From contig JAWUZG010000056.1 of assembly GCA_036785705.1 (NCBI GenBank), positions 6,697,001 through 6,761,000 of the forward strand: 64,000 nt of DNA, written 5' to 3'. The translations under genes and the position numbers were made by a program. This stretch comes from Acanthornis magna. Taxonomy: Eukaryota; Chordata; Aves; Passeriformes; Acanthizidae. Below, piece after piece: positions 50,001 through 62,000 of the stretch (its first letter is position 1; each line of letters starts with the position of its first letter). The notes under the pieces were generated by a model. That model had not been told where the DNA came from. It did not search any database and saw only the letters and a program-made list of their open reading frames with translations.

Positions 50001-53000
50001 AATGTTTAAGGCCAATGAGTGATTTAAAAGGCAGAAAGTTATTATTGAAGAAAATGTTTTTGTCCCAGAAGTATAAACCTCAGTGTCAACACATGGGTGT
50101 TTGCATGTGTTGAGCCCTTTGAGCTGCAAAGCATGCAACTTTTGTCAGTATTTCCCAATTATTATAAAAAATACAATTTCAGTCTTTAGTTACCCCTCTG
50201 TGATAACTATGAAAATTGAGGCAAAGCTTCAGTTGGCAGACATTTTATTTCCCATTTTTGAAAGCATTACAACTTCAATAGGAATCATAACCATCAGCAG
50301 GTGCAGCTCATTTTCTTTGCAATATTCAATAGACTATTCAATAAATTTTTAACTCTATGGTTTGCAGTGAGATGTTGATAATTATACTCTTGAAACTGTT
50401 ACGAATTGCATTAATGTATGAGACTTATGATTATCAGTTTCCTAACACTATTAGGAAAAGACCTTCAAAATCACTCCCTCACAGGATTCTTTCCCTTGCC
50501 TAGTGAGGGTATCTTGCAGTAATTAAGATAATGTATTTCTTTATCAGCACTTTGTTGGGCTGATTTGTTCCATCCTACTTGTGGTTGATGACAGATACAG
50601 CAGATTCAATTTAATAAATTAACTTTGAGATTTCCTTCTGATTAATTAGTAAAGTTGTCTAGCATTGCTCCAGTTGAAAGTAACCTTTGGAAACAGAATT
50701 GCATACTGATGAGATCCATACAAACCTTAATTAATATCAGTGTGGAAAACAACACTGTTTAAAGCATCAATTTCCAAGGTTTTGCTTTTTCTATTTGGAC
50801 AAAGTATAGTGATTTATTCTGTGGTACTGTGTATCTTTTTCATTAAATTGCCTTTAATAAGCAGGCTGCCTCTCTGTTTTGTCAGCTTTTCAGCATGTGT
50901 CTGGTGGCTTTCACTGACAGGAAGATCTTTTTCTATCACTTTTTGTTCAAAAGGAAGCTTGGTGAGCTGATGAGTAGGTGTTTTGAAAGCATCTTCACTG
51001 GCAGTCTCCAGTTATCCCAAGCATCCCAAGATGATGTCCTCTTACAAAAATGCACATTTGATCAGCTGCTGCTTTGCTTCTGGGTGTCTGATAAATGGAT
51101 ACTGTATTTTCCCCTGGCAGAAGGCATCACAGGGATGATTAGCAACCTGCCACGGATCTGCATCCAGCTCTGGAACGAGAGCCTGCTGTGGTAGGTGCTG
51201 GACAAACACACAATGACCTTCTTCCACTTATGGCCTTGACACAGAACTTCTTGAATTAAGTATCTGCCTTCAAAAGAGATGGTATTTCTGGGCCTCCGTT
51301 GTTAGAATGCAAAGGGGAAAATTGTCCTTTCTGATGAGATGATTTTGGAGCAGTCTCTTACACTTGGAGCTTGACATTTTATGATGTTACAGGTACAAGA
51401 TGGCAGATGGGGCAATCAACTTGATATAACATGAGGGACCTGCTTGCCTAAGCAGTGATTGTTTTTAGGCAGCACAAGGGTTAAGTCTGGTTGTAGCTGG
51501 AAGCTGGAGTTCATGTGAGGTGTCCTGCTGGTAGCTAAGCAGTGAGCTTTCCTAAACTGTTCAGGAGTGACCTCTGAATAATCCCTAGATAAATCAGTTG
51601 CATAGTGCTGGCTCATCTTTGTGCTCCTCTGGAGTGCAATCTGTCATGGGTTTGTAGCATGTGCTGACCTCAGTTTTGTTCATTTGTATGTGTTGGGAGA
51701 TGTTACTGACAATTCATTATCTTTTCACCTTTTGACATTTTTACAGTCAAGAGCTGTATTTCCTGGATGTAATTATCATGGCAAGTGGTGCAATTTGTTA
51801 ATTAAAAAAAAAAGTACATCTTCTGGTTGTCAGAGTATTGCAGAATGCTTTTACCAAGCTGTTGTTGAAGAGAAACAAAGATTATTAAGAACTTAAGCTG
51901 TTCTGGAGTGGCTGAGTTTGCAGCTGGAACAGAGCCATGAGAATTCAGGTTGTGAATAATAATAATATTTCATCTTTGTTTCACATGTTCCATGAGCAGA
52001 TCCCAAAGTTCTTTACAGAAGAGATCAGCATCCTTATTTCCATTTTATAAGTTGAAGCAGATGTGGGGAGTGGGAGGGCAGCCTTGATGAATTCACCAAG
52101 GGGGCAAAAGGAGGGCATTGAGCCCTGTATCAGAAGTCCTGATCCTATGTCTGGTGGCTTGATGACATCAGCTTGACAATCAAATATGTGAGAATAGAGT
52201 ACGTAACTGATAGTGCAGTTCAGTTCAGTGTTTTCAATGTACAAAAATGAACAAATGAGCCTGCTGCATTCTTCATGCCCTCCTTTCCTGCACCATTAAG
52301 GGGTCTCTTGCCAGGTGACGCCTATTGCATGCTAACATTTGCTTTCACTGAAGGTTTCATGTGTTCCAGGCACTTTACAAACCTTACCAAAGTCTGTCTC
52401 CTCTAATAGTTGTGTATCAGTTTCTGTTTGTATAGAAGACCAGGCAGAGGTGGTGTGCTGTGGCCGTGCCTGGATCAACCCAGAGTTGGTCCTAAGCACT
52501 GAGCTTCCTTTGCTCAGTGCATCCTCTTCTCTCCAGCAGCTAAAGATGTCAGGAAGAAATGCAGTTAGGCTTAAAAAAAAACAAGTTAAACTGGAAATAT
52601 ATTTAGAAATGTGATTAAAGAACCTGGTTTATTGGACTGATGTTTCATGCTTATTAAAAGTGAATGATTTTACAAAGAATTAATTTGCTGCTTAGTCAGG
52701 AGCAATTGTTGTGACTCAAGGTTGCAGCTGAAGAATTTTCTGAATTGTTAATGTGTGGCATCTGTGAAGACTGGGATGTGTCAGGCCAGAGCATGTTAGA
52801 TCCAGAGAGTCAAAATAAACCAATGGATACAGGGTGTGGAGGTGGAACAGACCCAGAAAAGTGGCAGCTGTTCTGTGTTTGCTTCTGGGGCAAAGCACTT
52901 GGAACTCACTTTTTATTTTCTTTTCCTGTTCTGCCATCACATCGCTACAGAGTGGTTCAGAGCACTTCAGGTTCTGATGATAACCCTTGGTGCTGACATA

Positions 53001-56000
53001 GCATTTTGCACATTCTGAGTGTTTTACAGAAGGTACCTTGTTAATCCACACACCAGCCCTCTGAGGGTGGAAAAAGTAAGTTATCTGTGTCAGGCCACAC
53101 CTTTTGGGATGTGCCAATACAAGTGAATTTGGAGGCTCAGCTCTGGGAATGCCGTGGTGAATTGGCCGTGCAGGGAAAGAGGGGCTGTGCGCACTCTTCA
53201 AGCACCACTGCAAGAAGGACAGTGGAAATGAAGGGGAAGGGCAGTAGGGATGAAGGTAGAGCACCTCTCAGGTCTGCCTGGTTGCAGGGAAGACTTCTCC
53301 AGGGAAGGTGACCTGCCAGGGAGAGTGGCTGAGCAGCTGCAGAGAGAAGGGCAAGGTGTGCTTGTGCAGCGTGGGCTTGGAAGCAGTTGGAAACTAAGGG
53401 GACAAAGCAGGAGAAATTCCCCATTTTAAAGAGACCACCAGCCAAATCCAGGAACAGGGGCCAACAGAATTTATTTAAGGCTACAAAGAACGTTGTGATT
53501 AAAATAGTTTATCCACAAGGTTGATAAAGGGCAAGATGTTGCCTCCTGCCCTCAATGGGAGAGGTGCTGGGAAGGCAGCCCAGAGCTGGCTGCTGCTGCT
53601 TTCCATCAGTCCAAGAGCATTAGAAAACTGCTGAATGAATTCTTGTTGGTTTATTTATTTATTTATTGAACAGTTAAATTACTTCTGTTTGAAAAGCAAA
53701 TCCTGTGTTTGTAGAGTTGCCAGGTTTTATAATGGCTCCTAGCAGATGCTGCCTGCCCTGGGCTGAGTTTCAAAGGCCTTTGCACTGGAGGAGTGCAGCT
53801 GAGCATGCACAGCCTTGTTTGCTGCCACACAACGCTGCCCTTAGGCAAAGGTGAAGCTAAATATATTGCACTGACTTGTGTTAAACCTCCCAGCGCTGGT
53901 GGGTTTTACATCTGCCTTTTATTTTAGGATTAGTGGAGAAGCTGTTTTGGTCTTCTAGAAAAACAAGTAACTGTAACAGTGGGTGCATCACAGAAAAGTG
54001 GAGCACAACTGCCCAAAAAATGAACCTACTGTGGCACGGGACTGGGAGGGCAGGTCTGGTGAGAGCACAGGCTGGTGAGTCTGCAAAAAAAATTCAAATC
54101 CTTTTATCTCTCCAAAACCACATTTTGTGCTGAAAAGAGAAGAGTGTCCTGGGAAAAAAAAGTATGGCTGTGTTTTGGTTTCAAGTTTACAATCACTGGT
54201 ATTTTTAGGAAACACTCTTTCAACATTTATTGAAATCAGACATATTTAGTGAGCCTTCACAGGAGTTGTGCAAAACTTTATTCATCTTATACCATAGATT
54301 TATCTTTCTGGTGCTTTATTCTCTTGCCTGCATTCATCAGCTGTGCATCCTCTTTCCTGCATTGGAAGGTGCAGGTCCCTTGGAGACAGAGCTCCCTTCA
54401 GGCTGCTGGGGCTGCCCACCTGCGGCTGGGAAGGTCCTTCCTAAATTTCTTAATGAGTTAATCAAGCTCTCTTCTGTGAAGCTCACAAAACATTCAATAC
54501 TACAGAGAACTCTTGGCTTTATATTGATACCTGATGAAATCTGATGGGTTTCTCAAGAAAGGAGTTAAAAATATTTTCTGTGAGTAATTATTCCAAGACT
54601 GAATGAATTGTTTGGAATGTGTGGAGTATTAGATTTATTTTTCTGTTCTTTGATTCTGTGATTTCTATAACAGCAGTACTTCTAATGTATTTGGGAGCAT
54701 CAGTAAAGCAATTACAGTGATATTTAGCAATTCTGATTTAAGTGCATTGTATAAATTTAATTTATTTTGTCTTTGTTACCAGAGCCTCATGGGGAGAAAA
54801 TGATCATTATTAAACAGATTGTTTTAGTCTTGCTGTCAGATACAAAGATGTGTGAATGTTCTGACTGTAGATAGTGCAGGTTATTTTGGTCATATGCTGT
54901 CACAAATATGCAATGGGGATCCTGAGAGATTGATTGCAAAAATAGGATGTTTACTTAGGGCAGAGTTCTGTTTGTATTGCTGGAGACACTAAATCATGTC
55001 AGCTGCATATATGTACGTGTATCCTTGAGACGCTTGGAAATCTGCTTTAAGGTGTAAAACATGAAAATAGCTTAAACTAAGTTTTTGTGGGTCCCTAGTT
55101 AATCCTATGGCTCTCAGAGAAGCTTCAGCTGATGAAAGTACAGCAAGATTTCAAACCTGCCAGTGTTTCAGAATGAATCCTATCTGACCTTTCAGCACTG
55201 TCATTAGTTTCTAAGTTATTTTCTTGGGTTGGGTTTCCTGCTGCCATAATTCAGCTGTAGGATGGCAGAGCACTAAGTTCCTTTTCTGTCTTTGATGGGC
55301 GTGACGCACATTGATGTTAGTGGTAGTTATGTGTGTGTGCTGAGAATGGGATCTGTCCCAAATGTTCCCTGAGTCACAGGCTCCTTCCCTGGCAGTTTAT
55401 GTCAGGTACTTTGATCATTGAAAATTCACTGTTTTGAAAATGTAAAGCAGTTTCAGGCTTACAGGTCTGTCTTATCACCACAGAACTGCAGAAGAGCAGT
55501 AGAGAGATAAAGACCAAACTGTCACTGCTAAATTAAATAAAAGCTATTTATTGTGTGCTTGCATTGAAACAGTAGGGGATTTTAATGTTTGAAGATCACA
55601 GGATCAGGCCTTTAGCAGCAGTTTGTGCTGTTTTGAGTTAAATAAAAATGAAACCATCACATGCAGTGGGGTTGGTGCCTTTACCCGTAACCTAAACCTG
55701 TTATTCCAAAGGAAAAGAATAAAGCAGTAGCAACTCCACAAGAGGGGAGAAACAAAAAAAAAGGTGGAGGGAAAAAAAAAGCCAGGAAATTTAATTAGCC
55801 TTTTAACACAGAAGCAGTGAGGGGGTAAGCTGTCCTGGAGGTGGTGGCCTTCAAGCCACCCTGACAAGAAGCTTCCTTAAAAGCATCAGCACCTTGGCAG
55901 TGTCCTCGAGGTTAACAAACACAGACGATTTAGGATCAAAGGCAAAGTGTAAGTACTAATGTTTTTCTTATCAAATTGCCCTGTTATTTGCTGTCTTCAT

Positions 56001-59000
56001 TATATATAAGGGTATTTCACTCTGATCTTTCCTGCCAATCTCATCTGTGTTATGACATGGAGACAGCTCAACTTTGAAGTAGTTCATCACAGGCAAGCAT
56101 TTCAAAGTCCGTATCTGAATCTTTTAAAATCAGCTGTTAATGATACAATTTTTCCAGGAAGACATGCTGGTAGCTTGGGTATGAATGGATTGATAGGAAT
56201 ATTGAGGTTGATGTCAACAATTTCTGTATTCCTTTTGTTTGTTTTCCCAAGTTGATGTTTATGTGGGGGGTGTGCTTATACACATTTATTGGACATTATT
56301 TGCTGTGGAGTCATGAGTCTGAAAGCCAAGATCAAGTGATATATCTGATGCTTCAGTCATAGGAAGCAAAAAAATCACAAAAAAGTGTTGTGCTTTGATG
56401 ATTAAATCGAATAGCTTTGGGCTTCTTTAATCCTCTCTGAAATGCTTATTGATAGAGAAGTTTTTAACTTCTAGTGTTCCTGCTTCAGAGAGGGATTTTC
56501 AGCTGGTATTGAGGAAGAAGGTAAACAAAGATATCTGTAAGGATTTTTCAGTCTATATGTCTTGATTATCCTGATCTGTTTGGACAGTTTGCTGTGGAAA
56601 TAATGGCTTTGATGCAATAAGCTGTTTTGGTTTTTGTGGGAAGCAGCTTATGTGGGTGCAGTGATCTTGAATGAAAATTGTTTAAAATTGACAACTTTGC
56701 CTTTTATATTAGCAACTTTAATGTTTCATTTCTTGCACTGGTTTTCCTTTTTTTGCCTCAGTTTTTCCATTGGTCAACTGAAATTGTTAAAAGCTGCCTT
56801 GGATGATGACAGCTATCAGTGATTAGTCAGTGTTGTTGCAGCACTCTGACAAATTGGAGGTGCCCAGTGACAGTGACCTCCTGAGAGCAGCAATTCCTCC
56901 ACACTGAGCTCTTCTGAAAACATGTACCATATATTTTTATGAAATACAGGATTTAAAGTAGGAAATGCTATTAAAAGCTTTGCATTAAGATACATGCACA
57001 GCAACAAAGGGTTTTTTCACCTCTTGAAAGCAAGGTGATTTTTTTACAACCATTTACTGGTTTCTTGTGCGTTGTCATTTCATTCATAATCTGCAAAACC
57101 CTTTTCTGTATGTAAGGTATCTCCAGTCAGTTTGCAGCACTCTGTCTTCCTCAATGCTGAGCCTTCTTTGATCAGGAACTATCTTCAGTGTTAAATTTTG
57201 CAACATTTATTCAAAGCCTAAGAAGCCTCTGTTGCTATGTAGGCTGTAATCTCAAGCTTCCAGGAACTAGGTAAGACTACATCTATTCAGTTTTGGCACT
57301 CTGACAGTGAATCTCTTCATAAACATATTGCCTGTCGACAAAATTTTCTAGATAAAGTAAAATTGTGTTAAAAAATTACCAGCCTATGCAAAAATCTGGT
57401 TCTGCAGTATTTTTTGTGGTAGCAAACACTACTTAAAATTATCAGTTAGTTATTCCATAGTGTGTTCTCGTTCTTTTATTTATCAAGAAATAGCTGTTAA
57501 CCCTCACATGATTCCCAAACTATAGGCCTGTGAGAATTTATAGAGAAGGTTTCTGAACCAAATCCTCTGATACTGCAGGCAATCTCAGCCTATCATTTCA
57601 CATTTCAGCTTGTGAAGTGTCTGGACCTGTCATCTTAAAATGGCAGTTTTAATGTAGTTTTGTCATTCCTTTATTCTCCTGCACTGTTCAGAAATGGCAA
57701 AAGCTGAATGTAATCCTGGTGGTGTTTCCATGAGTGGTAAACTGCCCCCAGTCAAACTATTTCAATCTTACCTTTTCAAGATAATTTGGCTTAATATTGC
57801 ATCACTGTGATGTAGTTCTGTGTACTAGGATCTGATTGCTGTCTGCCTTTGGGGGAAAGAGGACTCCTCCACCTCTCATCTCCCAGATTGCTTTCCCTCA
57901 TTTCTGTTTGCAAAAGCATAATTAAAATGTTCCCTCCATTCAGAAGTAATCTTAATTTTAAAACTGTCTACTTACATGTTTTATGCAGAGAAAAAACTGC
58001 AAGATGAAGTATTGCATAAAATGTGGCATCTGGCTGCAAAGTGGTGTCACACATAAAGCTGTTGCCCTACTTACTTGTTTCATTGGCAGAAAGTTTTAAT
58101 TATAGCTTTTTTTTCTGACTGGTGCCATGTTAAGTGCTCAACGTGTCAGCTCAAAGGTCAGGGGCTAATGATTTGACTGAAAATAACTCAAAAGGTGAAT
58201 TATATCTTTGAGAAAGATCTTGGGTGGTATCACCTTTATTTTCTGGGATTTTTTCCTGTGTTTTGTTTATAAAAATTTTTTGTTTTGTTTTTAATGCAGC
58301 CTGATTATGAAAATTTCATTTGACATAAACAGAGGTTATATTTTAGACAGACCCCTGCTTACACCAAATCATTAAAAATAATTCTCACCACATGGCATAC
58401 ATTATCCAAGGTGCTTTGACGCTAGTTTACTTGTTATTTTGCTTTTAAATGTGGCGTCTCGTTTCTTTAAAGTTTTGTGTCATTAAGGAGCTTTCTGCTG
58501 AGCTGGCACAGCTGCCTGGCAGGGCCACTCCACCCTCCTCCCAGACTGAGTATCTCACTGCCTGTGGCAGGATGTCCAAAAGCCAAGTCTCCCTGGGGCT
58601 GTGGCAGTGAGAGCTCATCCCCTGCCGCTCTTTGGGTTTGTGTTACACAGTCTTTTCTTCTTCGACTGCCGAGTGCCATCTCGGGCGTTTTGTTGTCTTA
58701 TCCTTTGTCTCTGCCAAAAAGCACAAAGAATAATATGCTAGAGGATGGCCACTCCAGTGTGTTAAAGCAGAACAATGGATTAATGTACTGTTGAAGACAA
58801 GAGCAGCCCTGAGCGTGGATGGAGCGCTGGCAGGAGGACACTGCTGCAGTGTCCCTTTGTTTGCCACGGTGGCTGTGGCTGCTGCAGACACAGAGTCCCT
58901 GCAGAAGGGACAGCAGAGATGTTTGCAGCTCTCACAGAGCAAACCCTATCTCCTCCAGGCCAATGTATGCGATGTGTATGTGTGCATGTACTTACAGAGG

Positions 59001-62000
59001 AATAGAATAATAGATCCCTTATTCCTGGGCACACGAGCATGCTAAGGAGAAGGGTATGTCTTCGTATCTTTTGGCATGGGGGAAAGAAACTCTGGCTAAT
59101 TAGCAACAGTATTCTTCAGGAGAAATTATTTCTAACTCATTTTTTCATTACTGTTTTTGTAAAAGTGGAGCTCCTGAGAAGAGACTAAGGACTGCAAAAC
59201 CAATGTGCATTATCCATGCTCCCACATGTGTCCTTCAGGGATGTGACAGTTAGAATGAGGCACCTTTATTTCCATGTTCCTTTCTTAGCAAAAGAGCTCG
59301 TTTTTTTATTGATGGTTTTGTCAGAAGTCTGTTTTGTCAGAAGTCTGAGTGAGTTTGCGTTTCTTGGTTTTCTGAAAGCCTTTTGTACTTTGGGAACTAA
59401 AAAAGCTTAACCATCAGAGGATCCATTTCATAGACTTGAGCTTCCTCAGTCTTCATCTATTTAACGATATTTAATACATGAAACAGCTGGTGATCTGCAA
59501 ATGAAAAGCTTGTTATGTTGTTGCCTGTCTCCTGTGTTAGGCAGCCCTTGAAATCAGACCAGAAGTTTCACATTTTAGAATGGCATGGTTTGGGTTTTCT
59601 TCTGTTTGAAAGAGCACAGGAGCAAAAAAGAGAGAGTTGTGCCACTCCTATGAAGAAATGGTTGTTTTTGACTCACTGCAGGAACCATCTGTGGGAGAGG
59701 AAAACTGTTTGTTACCGGTTGTCCCATTTAAGCCTGGATTTTAGGCATTTGCTTGGATTTCTCCTGCATCCTGCTGCTGCTCTCTTTGAGCAGGAGGATC
59801 CAAATAACTCCCGCAGCTTCCTGAGCCACAGGCTCTCTCCCACACACCTCTGTCTACCAGGAGTGAACTCTGCAAGGGGGAATGGGGGAGAAGCAAGAAT
59901 GTTTCTTCTTCATTTTCCAGCTGGGAATCTTCACTGCCTCTGCAAACCATCCCACGCACACAGACCTCCCTTGAGATCCTGCACAGAGGCTTGATGGCCC
60001 CTGTCACATGAGGTCTTGTCAGAGGGTGGGATGAGCCTTGTGGCCAAGGCTGGCATCTCTGGCAGTTGGGTCTGTGTGACCTGGACTCCATAACCCTGGG
60101 TTATCAGGCTGAACGGTTCTGCTTTCCCACTGAGACTGACAGCTTGGTGTGTACGAATGTGAGAACTGTGCTGTAGTCATTCACACCTATTGCATATGTT
60201 ACATGGAAGTTGAGAACATAAAATTAGGCTGCTTTGATCTTAACACTTTGCTATTAAATTTAAAGCAGCACTCAGCCATGTCAAGTAATTTCTTTTTACC
60301 AAAATATGGAAAATCCGCTTCAACCAGTACCCTAATTTGGTTAGACAAATGCCACCTTGGCTATCCCAGGGATGAGTGACAGAACCAGAGGCTCCTTCAG
60401 CTTGTGGCTTTGACCAGCATGAAGTGGGTGCTGCTGCTGTGCTCTTATCTGAGGGCTTGGCATTGGTTTTGAAGATAGGCAGCAGCTTGAGAATAGCAGA
60501 GGAGTCTGTAAATAGTTATTATGCAGAGCCTGTGCCTCCAGGTGAGTAACTGGGCCTGCCAGCAGTGTGGTGATGTCCAGTTTGTAGTGCCCTCATATCT
60601 GATGGCACTTAAATTGGCTTGGTTTGACAGAATAGGTCAGCTGGTGTGGATGATGTTTGTGTCAATGACCGCGCAAACCAGTCTTCCCTTGGAGAGAACA
60701 TGTGGTCAGGAGTTCCATCACGAACCACCATAAACCAGTGGAAGTCCGAATTGATCTGATGAGAATGGTGTTCAACTCCAGGCTGGGAGATAGAGGTGGT
60801 CACCATTCTTCTACCAGGTGGGAAGGCCTGGCGAGGTAGCCAGAGGTGTCTGAGGTACTACCTCAGGTTATCACGGGCACTGAGATCATCCTGGGAGACA
60901 GAGGAAGGGAGGAGGAGGGGGTCTTGCCTTGGGGGCCGTGGTGCATCAGAGGCCATGCTGAGGGACATCGACACAATCCTGTTTCCATTTGGGGCTGGCA
61001 GTATGAAGGGATGCCAGTGGGCTCATAAGCATGACATATCACCTGTAACACCAATTTGAGACAAAATCATGGATTTTGACTAAGATGGGCCTCCTATACT
61101 TAACAGACAGAAGCAACACATATAATTTATACATATTTGATAAATAGCTCCATTATTTCATCAGCAGGGGATTTTTTTACCATCCTGGAAACAGAACTCC
61201 AGATCTTCTGGAGCACCTTTTGCCTACAGAAACCACAGGTGGTTTTTCCAGGCATATGTCTTTGATTCCCCTACGCAGCATTTCCTGATGCCCACGGCAG
61301 GCATTGGCAGGCGCTGCAGACTGGCACTGTGCTGCCTGAGCATGGATGTGCCTGAAATCTCATTCGAAGTTCCTGTGATATGCTCTGTGTTCCAGCCCCA
61401 GCTCTGTAAAGCTTTGGGGGAAAGTTTTATTCCTCCTTTTGCCTCTTACCATATAATTGTGTAAGATAGAGTTAAGTTCATGCAACTCATAGGAATGCTT
61501 TGAAATATCTTTCATTTTAACTTCATTTGCTTTGAAAATGTAAAAACTTTATAAAGCACAAATGGTCTTTATTTTGAAAGTTTCAGGCTCTTTAAATGTT
61601 AATTTCTGTGTTATTTTGTAGTGTGTTGTTTACTCATATAGTTAGTTTTATGCAGAGTCCTCTTTGAGTTGAGAGAAAATTGTTTCAGGAGCAAATGGAA
61701 ATTAGTCTTTTTTACATGAGAAGAAGTTGTTTCACAGCAAACTGACTGATTTCACTCCAGAGCTGCTATCTGTGTCCTGAACAGCCATGCTGGAACTTTT
61801 CAGATTCAGAGCAGTTCTGGGACAAGCTGGTGCTTGGACCAGAGGGATGAAAGGTTTCTGTGGCTGAGTCTCCTGTTGATTTCTCTCTCTGTAAGATGGC
61901 ATTCATGATCTTTACTAATGAACACTGATAATTTAGCAGAGTACCACAGACTCTGGCTAGAAGTAGCTGCAGAAGCACATAGTGACTCGCAATGACAGGT

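Noticed and set aside
52716..53264. Minus-strand open frame of 182 codons in intron 4
   Set aside because: It overlaps an old repeat-like segment, has no recognisable domain and reads as chance sequence.
59515..59994. Plus-strand open frame of 159 codons in intron 4
   Set aside because: No recognisable motifs, no splice-site pair bounding a conserved exon and no repeat-free evidence of coding.
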